From Sporolactobacillus vineae DSM 21990 = SL153 (GTDB taxonomy: Bacteria; Bacillota; Bacilli; Bacillales; Sporolactobacillaceae): a stretch of DNA of 64,000 nt. The stretch spans positions 362,784 through 426,783 of the forward strand of contig NZ_KB899042.1 of assembly GCF_000377985.1 (NCBI RefSeq), read 5' to 3'. The notes beneath the pieces were generated by a model. That model was not told the origin of the DNA. It did no database searches and was given only the letters and a program-made list of their open reading frames with translations. How positions within the stretch are numbered: the stretch's first letter is position 1; each line of letters opens with the position of its first letter. Positions 35,383-44,050 of the stretch are shown piece after piece. Both the position numbers and the translations under genes were made by a program.

Positions 35383-37542
35383 TTAGTGTTCCGTCCATGA
35401 CCGCGTCGCCAGCTTTTCAGCGGAAATGTCTCTGAGCTTCGCCCAATGGTACGGTTCCCCGCTCAGAATCACATCCTGGCGGCGCAGCTGCTCCAGATTA
35501 CGGACGCCCATCATCAGCATCAGCTGCGAGAGCTGCTGTTTCCAGCTCTCAATGATTCCGATCAGTTGATCCGCACCGCCGTCGAGTACAGCGCGGAGAA
35601 ATGTACCGGATACGCCGACCGCACCTGCCCCGAGCGACAGCGCCTTAAGGACGTCGAGCGGATGGCGCACACCGCCCGATGCGAGAAGCGTAGCTGACCC
35701 AAGATACTTCTGTGCTTCGAGCAGAGAAACAACCGCAGACTGACCCCAGTCTTTCAGATAATCGAATTCATGCTTCCCGCGGCGCATATTTTCAATCGTG
35801 ATAAAATTGGTCCCGCCGCGGCCGCTGACATCAATATAACGAATTCCCGCGTCGATCAGCCGGCGCATGACATCGCGGTTCATTCCGAAGCCGACTTCCT
35901 TGACAACAATCGGCAGATCAAGAGCCGCGGCAATATGTTCCACATGAGTCAGCCAGTGCGAAAAATTCCGGTCGCCTTCCGGCATGACAATTTCCTGCGG
36001 GGCATTAAGATGAATCTGGAGACCGTCTGCTTCCAGCATATCGACAGCCTGCCGGGCGTCGTCAACGTCCAGTTCGGCGCCAATGTTCGCAAAAATAAAC
36101 CCGTCCGGATTCACACGCCGCAGCACCTGAAAAGTATCGCGCAGCTCCGGATTCTTAATCGCCGCTTTCTGTGAACCGGACGCAATCGCTACCCCGGTCG
36201 CTGCAGCAGCACGCGACAGCTGCTCATTAATTCGCTTTGTTTTCTCGCTGCCCCCGGTCATTCCATTGATATAAAACGGCAGTTTCCATGTGCCGAGCGG
36301 CAACCTTGCGGCTAAATCAATATCCGCAAGGTCCAGCCCCGGCAGGGAATGATGAACGAACTTGACAGAATCAAAATCATTGGACGGATTGACACTATCA
36401 TTTTCCCGGAATAACCGGACATGCTCATCTTTACGTGATTCCTTCACGTCCGTCCCTCCTTCCTGATCTTCCGGATCGTGATATACCTGAAGCGGCAGAG
36501 GCACAATTCCGGCCTTTTCCCATTCTCTTCGGATGCTGTCTGCAGCGACGTTCCGGCTGAAAAGGACAATGCCGCAGTCGCCGCCGCCTGCTCCGGAAGA
36601 TTTGGCCGCACCATGATAGCTTTCAGCGATCTCGCAAAGCCGGCGGAGCGGCTCTGTTTCAATCGTTCCGCCGCTCAGACCGGACAAGGTATGCAGCAGA
36701 CGCCTGTTTCTGCGGATTCCCTCAAGGATCCAGTCCGGACGCTGCTTTCTGAACCCGGCAATCATTCGGTTGACGCATGCCGAACTTGCGGACAAAAAAT
36801 CCTGATAATCCGCCGCCCTGCTCTTTTTCACTTTCGCCACATCGCAGACAAGCCGGCGGGTTGACGCCGGACGGCCCGTCCAGCCGACCAGCAGATTGAG
36901 TGATGCCGGTAAAGTCAGCGGCTCAACCGACAGTCCCGGCCACGGCTCAGCGATGATTTCGGACAAGCTCTTCCCTGAACGCTTCTGCCCTTTCAGCCAT
37001 TCATGATCAAACGAGGTATAGGCCAGCCAGCCGCCATATACACTGGCTGCAATGTCCCCGCATGAACCATTCCCCTGAACCGCCAGATGCGCCATGGCGG
37101 CCAATTTAAAAACGGTCTGCTTCGTGGCCGGCTCGCCGAAGAAACGAAGCAGTGCCTGAACTGTACCCACGGTCACCGCCGCACTTGATCCGAGGCCGTA
37201 TTTCCTGCCGTCTTCCCCGTTCAGTTCACTGCGAATGTCCAGATGATAATAAGTCAGCTGCCGGTTTTTTTGAAGAAGATAGGCCTCTGCATATCGGATC
37301 GCCGATAAAATGAACCGGAACGGCTCCGAAGCGGCAATAAGCGGCAGGATATTTTCCCTTGTCCAGCTCAAGGGTGTCTCAGAAATACCCGGGGAAAAAA
37401 TAATTCCTTCCTTTTCATGATGGGCAATACGTACCGTTACAAACTGATCAACCGCGATAATCACCGCAGGACAACCTGCTTCGACGACCGCATATTCTCC
37501 TGCTATGTATAGTTTTCCCGGTGTTTTGACAACTGATTTCAC
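35383..37542 (-). CDS. Phosphomevalonate kinase fused to type 2 isopentenyl-diphosphate isomerase
   Basis: One uninterrupted 719-codon frame. Residues 1-355 are a GHMP phosphomevalonate kinase (TPGKLYIAGEYAVVEAG, GLGSSAAVTVG, GAGGGDCGI). Residues from about 366 are a complete FMN-dependent type 2 isomerase (SRKDEHVRLF, INGMTGGSEKTKRINE, SGSQKAA, ASGGVRHPLDVLKAL), 354 residues against 349 for Bacillus Fni. Normally these are two genes. At the join, GTG 36445-36447 is in frame at residue 366 and has AAGGAGGG (36454-36461) 6 nt upstream, so free isomerase may also be made. The gene follows mvaD by 19 bp and ends the mvk-mvaD operon. Together they convert mevalonate to IPP and DMAPP. Confidence 0.93.
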   Translation of the reverse strand: MKSVVKTPGKLYIAGEYAVVEAGCPAVIIAVDQFVTVRIAHHEKEGIIFSPGISETPLSWTRENILPLIAASEPFRFILSAIRYAEAYLLQKNRQLTYYHLDIRSELNGEDGRKYGLGSSAAVTVGTVQALLRFFGEPATKQTVFKLAAMAHLAVQGNGSCGDIAASVYGGWLAYTSFDHEWLKGQKRSGKSLSEIIAEPWPGLSVEPLTLPASLNLLVGWTGRPASTRRLVCDVAKVKKSRAADYQDFLSASSACVNRMIAGFRKQRPDWILEGIRRNRRLLHTLSGLSGGTIETEPLRRLCEIAESYHGAAKSSGAGGGDCGIVLFSRNVAADSIRREWEKAGIVPLPLQVYHDPEDQEGGTDVKESRKDEHVRLFRENDSVNPSNDFDSVKFVHHSLPGLDLADIDLAARLPLGTWKLPFYINGMTGGSEKTKRINEQLSRAAAATGVAIASGSQKAAIKNPELRDTFQVLRRVNPDGFIFANIGAELDVDDARQAVDMLEADGLQIHLNAPQEIVMPEGDRNFSHWLTHVEHIAAALDLPIVVKEVGFGMNRDVMRRLIDAGIRYIDVSGRGGTNFITIENMRRGKHEFDYLKDWGQSAVVSLLEAQKYLGSATLLASGGVRHPLDVLKALSLGAGAVGVSGTFLRAVLDGGADQLIGIIESWKQQLSQLMLMMGVRNLEQLRRQDVILSGEPYHWAKLRDISAEKLATRSWTEH
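36445..36461 (-). promoter_or_regulatory. Internal ribosome binding site and GTG at the kinase/isomerase join
   Basis: AAGGAGGG (36454-36461 on the minus strand), 6-nt spacer, GTG (36447-36445) in frame with the upstream kinase. The following residues VKESRKDEHVRLF are the expected N-terminus of type 2 isomerases. Confidence 0.7.
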
Positions 37543-37561
37543 AACTCGTCTCCTGCTTCTC

Positions 37562-38536
37562 TCAGAAATGTTCGCGGAACCGGATTCCTGAACCCGGTCC
37601 GGAAACCGTCAGTGCTCCGGCTGAAAAATAATCCGACAGATCACTGACGATTCGATCCGTATCTTTCTTCCTGCAGATAATTTTAACATTCGGACCGGCA
37701 TCAATGGTAAAGAAACAGGGCACGCCATCATTTCTGAGCGCCCAGACACGCTGCATCGCCGTCATTGTTCCTGCTTCCCAGTAACAAAGCGGCGGATCGG
37801 CGGCGAGCATCGCGGCATGCATCTTCAGCGCATTAGCCTCGGCAATCCGGCCGACATCTTCAAGACTGTGCCGGTGCACCGCCTGCTCCATCTTCAGCAG
37901 GTCGCTTTCGGCAGCATCCACCCATGCCGGGTAATACGGAGACGTAGCGACGGTTCGTCTCATGCCTTCACGGCTGGATATCTTTTTACGCTGCCGGTCG
38001 ACAGCAACAATAATCATTTGAATGTCCCAGTCTGCCGGATCGATCTGTTCGGCGTATGAAGAAGCGTCATCATGACCTTTATGCCATACAACAAACCCGC
38101 CGTCGATCGAACGGGATGCCGATCCGGAACCCCGGCGGGCAAGCCGTGACAACGCCGGGGCGGACAGGTCCAGCCGGTAGGCTTTTGACGCTGCGGCCGC
38201 CAGCGCGGCAAATCCCGAAGCGGAAGAAGCCAGTCCTGAAGCTACCGGAACATGGTTCTCGGTCCGGATCCGGGCATACGCCGGATTCCCCGACTTCTCC
38301 CTGACCAGGTCCATGAACCGCCGGATTTTGTCAATGCTGCGATCATCCGGACGTTTGCCGTCCATCACGATCTCGTCTTCGGTCAAGTCCTTCGCCACGG
38401 CCACACGTGTATCTGTAAAAAAAGCATCCAGTGTCAGCGACAAACTGCCGGTCATCGGCAGAATCAATGCTTCATTCTTTTTTCCCCAATATTTAACCAG
38501 GGCAATATTCGTATGTGCCCGTACGGCCGCAAACAT
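37562..38536 (-). CDS. mvaD: Diphosphomevalonate decarboxylase
   Basis: A 324-residue GHMP protein. It begins RAHTNIALVKYWGKKNEALILP, contains SGLASSASGFAALAAA (ATP loop) and SRSIDGGFVVWHKG, all typical of mevalonate diphosphate decarboxylase, which makes isopentenyl diphosphate. It lies between mvk (42-bp gap) and the pmk-fni fusion (19-bp gap). Confidence 0.96.
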   Translation of the reverse strand: MFAAVRAHTNIALVKYWGKKNEALILPMTGSLSLTLDAFFTDTRVAVAKDLTEDEIVMDGKRPDDRSIDKIRRFMDLVREKSGNPAYARIRTENHVPVASGLASSASGFAALAAAASKAYRLDLSAPALSRLARRGSGSASRSIDGGFVVWHKGHDDASSYAEQIDPADWDIQMIIVAVDRQRKKISSREGMRRTVATSPYYPAWVDAAESDLLKMEQAVHRHSLEDVGRIAEANALKMHAAMLAADPPLCYWEAGTMTAMQRVWALRNDGVPCFFTIDAGPNVKIICRKKDTDRIVSDLSDYFSAGALTVSGPGSGIRFREHF

Positions 38537-38578
38537 TTCCAGATACCTCTTTTTTAACTGTTATTCTGACATTCCGGT

Positions 38579-39535
38579 TTACTGGTTCACAAATTCCGGC
38601 TGTTCATCCAGCGGCTGAATCCATGTGCCTGAAGCGCCGGCCCGACGCAACCGGTCTGCAAGCGTTACACCCTGAGCGTGATGACGCACCAGTGCAATGA
38701 TGCATCCTCCCCATCCGCTGCCGGTCATTTTGGCCCCGAGCGCGCCGCCGGTCATGGCCAATTCAACCAGCCGGTCCAGCGCGGGATGGCTGACACCGAG
38801 ATCTTTCAAAACATGGTGGGCCTCGAGCATCACGCGTCCCAGCATTTCCGGTTGGTCGGTCTGAAGCGCACGGCGGGCAGAATCGGTCAGCCGTCCCAGT
38901 CTGCTGAGGTCTTCCTTCAGACCCGGGTCCTGCTCCAGCCGTCTTTTTAAAGCAGCGACGGCTTTACTGGTCTGCCCCTTGATGCCCGTATCGGCGATGA
39001 CGAGTGTCGAATGAATACGGGTATGAATCGGCGCTGTTTCTTTGCCGCGCACAAAATAAAGCGGGTGGAAATTGCTCGCCGCTTCGGCATCCAGGCCGCT
39101 GGGCGCCCCATGGTAGCACTGCTCGGACAAATTCACCAGCGACAGCATCGTCCGGCGGTCCATCGGATGAGCGAAGTAATCACAGAGACTGCGAACCACC
39201 GAAATACTCACTGCCGCACTTGAGCCCATGCCCCGTTCTGCAGGAATGTCACTGGACACCGTCAGCAGTAAGTCCGCACAGGGCTGGTTCAGCTGCCTGA
39301 GAATGAGCGGAACGATCTTTTTTAAGCCGGCAACTTCTTCCGATCCATGAACGAGTTCGCCTTCATAGAAGGCACATTTTAAATAAACCGGACCATGCCT
39401 GAAAACGGTACGGGTTGTCACACTCACCGCCGGCACCGGCATGGCAATCGCCGGCTGGCCATAAACCACAGAGTGTTCCCCAATCAGTATGATTTTCGCG
39501 CTGCTTGTTCCAGATCCGGAACGTATCTCCTTCAT
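38579..39535 (-). CDS. mvk: Mevalonate kinase
   Basis: A 318-residue GHMP kinase: SSAKIILIGEHSVVYGQPAI at the N-terminus, PAERGMGSSAAVSISVV (ATP loop), and GAKMTGSGWGGCIIAL near the C-terminus. First gene of mvk-mvaD-pmk-fni. ATG 39535 fits family starts; the frame extends 17 codons to a TTG without support. The ribosome site is weak. HMG-CoA synthase and reductase genes are not in the window. Confidence 0.94.
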   Translation of the reverse strand: MKEIRSGSGTSSAKIILIGEHSVVYGQPAIAMPVPAVSVTTRTVFRHGPVYLKCAFYEGELVHGSEEVAGLKKIVPLILRQLNQPCADLLLTVSSDIPAERGMGSSAAVSISVVRSLCDYFAHPMDRRTMLSLVNLSEQCYHGAPSGLDAEAASNFHPLYFVRGKETAPIHTRIHSTLVIADTGIKGQTSKAVAALKRRLEQDPGLKEDLSRLGRLTDSARRALQTDQPEMLGRVMLEAHHVLKDLGVSHPALDRLVELAMTGGALGAKMTGSGWGGCIIALVRHHAQGVTLADRLRRAGASGTWIQPLDEQPEFVNQ

Positions 39536-39626
39536 CCGTATACCATCTTTTCTTAAAAGTTTACCCTTCAAATTAATCTGAGCCAAATTTGTGTCGATGT
39601 CAAGTGATTCACCGGAACACCCCCCT

Positions 39627-39688
39627 CAGGTACGAACAGGAGCCCGGATCTGTTTCACCCGGGCTCCTGCGTTCGACTCATGTACCTG
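39627..39688. repeat. Strong nested inverted repeat between aldo/keto reductase and mvk
   Basis: Inner perfect 11-bp arms CAGGAGCCCGG (39637-39647) and CCGGGCTCCTG (39659-39669); outer perfect 7-bp arms CAGGTAC (39627-39633) and GTACCTG (39682-39688). It sits at the 3' end of the reductase gene and 92 bp before mvk, on the same strand. There is no T-run, so it may be a terminator of weak type or an operator. Confidence 0.55.
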
Positions 39689-39691
39689 GAA

Positions 39692-40642
39692 TCAGGAAAA
39701 AATGTTTTCAACCGACCGGTAGTCGCTGTCACTCAGCTCAACCTCATAAGCCTTGAGGTTGCTGAGCAGCTGTTCCGGTGTCCGGGCTCCGGGAATTACC
39801 GGCCCGATCGACGGATTTTTCAGATACCATGCGAGAACAAGCTCCGCGACAGTGGCATGATTTGCTTTGGCAATCGGCCTGAGCCGATCCACTTTTTCTA
39901 CATTATTCTTGAGCTGATCCGGGGCGTAAAGATCAATCTCATGACGATGATCATCCTCACCAAACTGAGGCAGGTCATTTGCCGTATAGCGTCCGGTCAG
40001 CAGCGCTGCCGCAAAAGGTTCATAGGGAACAAAGGTAATCTTATGCTCTTTCAAGAATGGAAAGAGTTTTTCAGCATCGGAATGCTGAAACAAATTGTAC
40101 TGATTCTCTACCAGATCCACATAACCGTCCTGATCGGCGTCTTTCACCTGTTCCAGTGAAAAATTGGATACACCGATCGCCCGGATCTTTCCGGCTTCCT
40201 TCAGCTTCTGCAAAGCACCGACAGCCTCAGCTTTAGGTGTTGCTTCATCCGGGAAGTGAATATAAAAGATATCAAGATAGTCTGTCTTCAGACGCTTCAG
40301 ACTCTCGTCCACCGCCTGAGTCAGAAATTCCGGCGTGTTGTTCAGCGTCACCGTACCGTCCGGTGCCAACTGCTGCGCGCCTTTAGAAGCAAGAATCACT
40401 TTATGACGGTCATTATGCTGCAGCACCTCACCAATCAGCTCTTCTGAATGGCCCAGTCCGTACATGAACGCCGTGTCGATCAGCTCGACACCATGATCAA
40501 TCGCTGTCTGAACAACCTTTTTCCCGGTCTCGTCATCCAGATTGGGGAAAAGATTATAACCGCCGATTTTATTCGTACCCAGTCCCAGAGGATTGACGTC
40601 AATATCCGTTTTCCCGATCGTTACCTGTTTCAATTCAGTCAC
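39692..40642 (-). CDS. Aldo/keto reductase
   Basis: A 316-residue NADPH-dependent oxidoreductase with the catalytic Asp and Tyr in LIDTAFMYGLGHSEELIG, Lys in VILASKG, and the cofactor loop VIPGARTPEQL near the C-terminus. Related to the YqkF/IolS group of Bacillus; the natural substrate is unknown. It is upstream of mvk on the same strand but separated by a strong inverted repeat. Confidence 0.9.
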   Translation of the reverse strand: MTELKQVTIGKTDIDVNPLGLGTNKIGGYNLFPNLDDETGKKVVQTAIDHGVELIDTAFMYGLGHSEELIGEVLQHNDRHKVILASKGAQQLAPDGTVTLNNTPEFLTQAVDESLKRLKTDYLDIFYIHFPDEATPKAEAVGALQKLKEAGKIRAIGVSNFSLEQVKDADQDGYVDLVENQYNLFQHSDAEKLFPFLKEHKITFVPYEPFAAALLTGRYTANDLPQFGEDDHRHEIDLYAPDQLKNNVEKVDRLRPIAKANHATVAELVLAWYLKNPSIGPVIPGARTPEQLLSNLKAYEVELSDSDYRSVENIFS

Positions 40643-40746
40643 CAGCCTTCAACGATTTAACTTCATCGTGTAAATCGTACAAATTCTGACAGGCTATGTC
40701 AAAAGTTCTGTTTAACAGTAAAACCAGGCCGGGATTACAGAAAATC

Positions 40747-41928
40747 TTACAATCCTGCGGTGTGAAAGGCTTGCTTCAGATCGGCGATCAGATCGTTCGC
40801 GCTTTCAAGCCCGACGCTGAATCTGAGAAAACCGTGTGTTCTGAATTCCGGCGGATAGAAATCAATGCGCTCGTCATCCGGGCCGATAAATACGATCAGG
40901 CTCTCGTCATGGCCCAACGATACCGCGGAGATAATGATTTTCAGTGAGTTCACAAACTTGTTGATCGTCGCCGAATCACCGTCAATGCCGAACGCCATCA
41001 TGCCGGAATACAGACTCATCTGTTTTTTGGCAAGCGCATGCTGCGGATGGCTCTTCAAGCCGGGATAGGCAACAAACGATACCGCCGGATAGGATTCCAG
41101 GAACTCGGCAATTTTCTGGGCACTCGCGCTGTGCTGCTTCATCCGGAGCGGCAGAGTGACCACGCCGCGCATGATCAGCCAGGCATTGAACGGGCTGATG
41201 CAGCCGCCGACATTCACCATCGCTTCGGATTTGATTTTATCGATCAATTCCTTTTTCCCGATCACCGCTCCGCCCATCGCGTCACCGTGACCATTGATAT
41301 ACTTGGTCAGGCTCTGCACCACCAGATCTGCGCCAAGGGCCAGCGGACGCTGGACATAAGGCGACGCAAAGGTACTGTCGACGGACAGAAGTGCGCCTGC
41401 CTGATGGGCAATTTTCGCAATCTCCTCAATATCGCTGATTCTGGTCGTCGGGTTCCCCGGCGTTTCAACATGAATCAGCTTCGTATTCGGACGGACCGCG
41501 TTCCTCACTTCGTCAAGATTCGACGTATCAACCAGTGATACCTGGATGCCATACTTCTCCGGAAGATATTGATTCAACAGCCGATAGACCGCTATGTATG
41601 AGACATTCGAGCAGATCACATGTGAATCTTTGTCCAAAAAGCTAAAGAAAACGCCGGACAGAGCCGCCACTCCGCTGGCAAGTACAACAGCATCCTCCCC
41701 GCCTTCCAGCGAAGCAAGCCGCTGCTGCAGATATAATTGATTTGCCGATGTTGTCCGTGTGTAGATCACATTGTTCGGGTCGCTCCAGTTCAGCGTCGAT
41801 GCATCTTCCGGCAGCTGGTAGCAATTTGCCATCGTGATCGGACGCCTGATTGCTCCGGTCTCCTTATCCACACCGTTGCCTACATGAATACACCGCGTAA
41901 TAAAATCTGTTTCGCTGTAATCTGCCAT
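40747..41928 (-). CDS. Trans-sulfuration PLP enzyme (cystathionine/homocysteine gamma-lyase-like)
   Basis: A 393-residue Cys/Met-metabolism enzyme. YTRTTSANQLYLQQRLASLEGGEDAVVLASGVAAL and the PLP-lysine region QSLTKYINGHGDAMGG are typical. The family covers cystathionine gamma-lyase, methionine gamma-lyase and O-acylhomoserine sulfhydrylase, which cannot be told apart reliably by eye. Expression is under its own SAM-I riboswitch, which supports methionine or homocysteine metabolism. ATG 41928 has AAAGGGAG about 11 nt upstream. Confidence 0.85.
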   Translation of the reverse strand: MADYSETDFITRCIHVGNGVDKETGAIRRPITMANCYQLPEDASTLNWSDPNNVIYTRTTSANQLYLQQRLASLEGGEDAVVLASGVAALSGVFFSFLDKDSHVICSNVSYIAVYRLLNQYLPEKYGIQVSLVDTSNLDEVRNAVRPNTKLIHVETPGNPTTRISDIEEIAKIAHQAGALLSVDSTFASPYVQRPLALGADLVVQSLTKYINGHGDAMGGAVIGKKELIDKIKSEAMVNVGGCISPFNAWLIMRGVVTLPLRMKQHSASAQKIAEFLESYPAVSFVAYPGLKSHPQHALAKKQMSLYSGMMAFGIDGDSATINKFVNSLKIIISAVSLGHDESLIVFIGPDDERIDFYPPEFRTHGFLRFSVGLESANDLIADLKQAFHTAGL

Positions 41929-42088
41929 TCTAACCGACTCCCTTTTTAAGTATCTATTCAATGCGTGCCAGGTGCCCGCTTATCGTGAACTTTATTCTGG
42001 AGTTGTATTTATCACAACCGGGGGCAACTGAACGAAAATCGGAAACCCAATCCAGAAATATTCTTTGGTCCCCAAAAAACTCATTGAA

Positions 42089-42243
42089 TAAAAAAACAAG
42101 CCCGAAGATGAGGAGGCTTGTTCTGTGCTTCTCATCTTTTGAACACCATGTGTTCTTGGAATTAACACCATACATCATCCATTGAAGATGCTGGTTGTCG
42201 GGCTTCATCGGGCCAGTCCCTCCGCCACTCTTGATAAGAAATT
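42089..42243 (-). ncRNA. SAM-I (S-box) riboswitch, minus strand
   Basis: Minus strand from 42243: TTCTTATCAAGAG, GGAGGGACTGGCCCGATGAA, GACAACC, GTTAATTCCAA and the closing GATGAGAAG, i.e. the conserved S-box core in order. It ends in a terminator stem ACAAGCC/GGCTTGT (42096-42121) followed by seven T residues. SAM binding should favour termination before the gamma-lyase-like gene, whose start lies 160 nt further on. Confidence 0.95.
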
Positions 42244-42267
42244 TCAATTTATTGAATTGTTGACTAT

Positions 42268-42296
42268 ATCATAATCACACAGTCAGCCACTGTCAA
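42268..42296 (-). promoter_or_regulatory. Promoter of the minus-strand SAM riboswitch
   Basis: Perfect TTGACA (42291-42296), 17-bp spacer, TATGAT (42268-42273); RNA would start near 42261, just before the riboswitch core. Confidence 0.85.
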
Positions 42297-42564
42297 TAAT
42301 TAATTCATATTAATTTTATCAAATTAATGCCTAATCGACTCTTTTTCACGTTAGTTCTGTGAAACAAATTTTGACTGCCGCTTTCCGCTGCAGGCGCTCG
42401 CTGATTCCGCAGGAGTATCGCGATTGCTGTCCCAAACAATGGAACGGCAAAAAGCCGCATGAATAATTCATCTTCCCGAGACATACAAACAAGAGCGTAT
42501 CTTCCGTTTTTATTTCTGTCGAATGACTTGGGTTCTTCACGCCCCAGCAAAGAATAAAAAGTGC

Positions 42565-42593
42565 TTGAAAAATGAGATCGAGTGTAATAAACT
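42565..42593 (+). promoter_or_regulatory. Candidate promoter of the plus-strand SAM riboswitch
   Basis: TTGAAA (42565-42570), 17-bp spacer, TAAACT (42588-42593), about 30 bp before the riboswitch. Weaker than its divergent partner. Confidence 0.45.
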
Positions 42594-42621
42594 GATTTTC
42601 AATAAAACATTTGAATTCATT

Positions 42622-42794
42622 TATTCTTATCAAGAGAAGTTGAGGGACTGGCCCGATGACACTTCAGCAACCGCCGCTCTCCTTATGGGTAGTGACAAGG
42701 TGCTAATTCCAGCAGACGCAGAAGCGTGTCTGAGGGATAAGAAGAGACATTCGAGCGTAAGGCTCTCTTCTTCCCGAAGAGAGCCTTTTATTTT
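42622..42794 (+). ncRNA. SAM-I (S-box) riboswitch, plus strand
   Basis: TTCTTATCAAGAG, TTGAGGGACTGGCCCGATGA, CAGCAACC, GGTGCTAATTCCA and GATAAGAAGAGA occur in S-box order. A perfect 12-bp terminator stem (42759-42770 with 42776-42787) followed by TTATTTT ends it, 41 nt before metC. It should switch off metC and the downstream methionine synthase-like gene when SAM is plentiful. Confidence 0.96.
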
Positions 42795-42835
42795 CCCAAT
42801 TGTTTCAACAAATTTTTTGAAAGAGGTGCCTGTCA

Positions 42836-44023
42836 ATGACTGAGGATTATCAGTTTTCGACCCGGATCGTCCGTGACACTGTCCGGGTGGATCCCGAGAC
42901 CGGTGCAGCAAATGTCCCCATCTATCTGTCGTCAACATTTCATCAAAAAGACTTTGATCACTTCGGAAAGTATGATTACACACGATCCGGGAATCCGACC
43001 CGTGACGCATTGGAAAATGCCATTGCCGATCTGGAAGGCGGCGAACGTGGTTTTGCCTTTGCCTCAGGAATGGCAGCAATTTCCACAGCATTTCTGCTCT
43101 TATCCTCCGGTGACCATGCGATTGTGCCGAAAAATGTCTACGGCGGGACATTTCGGATCCTGACACAAGTTCTGGGACGGCTGGGCATCGAGCATACATT
43201 CGTGGATACGACAGATCTCAGCCAGATTGAACAGGCAATCCGCCCGAACACCAAAGTCATTTACGTCGAAACGCCATCCAACCCGACACTGAAAGTCACC
43301 GACATCCACGCGGTTTCAGAACTTACTAAAGCGTACCGATGTTACACCTTTGTTGACAATACTTTTATGACTCCGATTTTCCAGCGCCCGCTGGAGCTCG
43401 GCGCAGATCTCGTGCTGCATAGTGCCACCAAGTTTATCTCCGGACATAGCGATGTTGTTGCCGGCCTTGCTGTCGCCGGGAACCATGAACTGGCAGATAA
43501 ACTCTACTTTTTACAGAATGCACTCGGAGCCGTTCTCGGAGTTCAGGATTCCTGGCTCCTGCTTCGCGGCATGAAGACGCTGGATGTACGGATTCGAAAG
43601 TCCGCTGAATCCGCCCTGAAAGTTGCCGCATTTCTTTCAAAACAGCCGGAAGTCAGAAGAGTTTATTATCCTGGACTTCCTCAGCATTCAGGATTTAGTC
43701 TGCAACATATTCAGGCAAGTTCCGCCGGAGCCATTCTGTCCTTTGAGTTGGAAAATGAGGCAGCAGCACGCACGTTCGTCAATCATGTTTCTTTGCCGAT
43801 TTTTGCCGTCAGTCTCGGTGCTGTTGAGTCGATTCTCTCTTATCCGCCGAAAATGTCCCATGCCGAATTGTCTGAGGCTGAACGGATAAAAGCCGGCATC
43901 GGCAGCGGCCTGCTTCGTCTGTCTGTCGGTCTGGAGGATGCCGAAGACCTGATTCGGGATTTCACCAGGGGCCTTGCAGCAATCAAAGAAAAGAAACACG
44001 AAACAGTGACCAGCGTTAACTGA
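42836..44023 (+). CDS. metC: Cystathionine beta-lyase
   Basis: A 395-residue PLP enzyme with YDYTRSGNPTRDALENAIADLEGG, FASGMAAI and PLP-lysine region HSATKFISGHSDVVAGL; it resembles Bacillus MetC in length and sequence. It splits cystathionine to homocysteine, pyruvate and ammonia. The gene is under a SAM-I riboswitch and 27 bp before a methionine synthase-like gene, a consistent homocysteine-to-methionine unit. Some gamma-lyase activity cannot be excluded. Confidence 0.88.
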   Translation: MTEDYQFSTRIVRDTVRVDPETGAANVPIYLSSTFHQKDFDHFGKYDYTRSGNPTRDALENAIADLEGGERGFAFASGMAAISTAFLLLSSGDHAIVPKNVYGGTFRILTQVLGRLGIEHTFVDTTDLSQIEQAIRPNTKVIYVETPSNPTLKVTDIHAVSELTKAYRCYTFVDNTFMTPIFQRPLELGADLVLHSATKFISGHSDVVAGLAVAGNHELADKLYFLQNALGAVLGVQDSWLLLRGMKTLDVRIRKSAESALKVAAFLSKQPEVRRVYYPGLPQHSGFSLQHIQASSAGAILSFELENEAAARTFVNHVSLPIFAVSLGAVESILSYPPKMSHAELSEAERIKAGIGSGLLRLSVGLEDAEDLIRDFTRGLAAIKEKKHETVTSVN

Positions 44024-44050
44024 CCAATAGCTCATTCAGGAGGAAACAAA

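Noticed and set aside
40747..44023. The two trans-sulfuration genes as a recent tandem duplication
   Set aside because: They are on opposite strands, each has its own riboswitch, and their protein sequences differ throughout.
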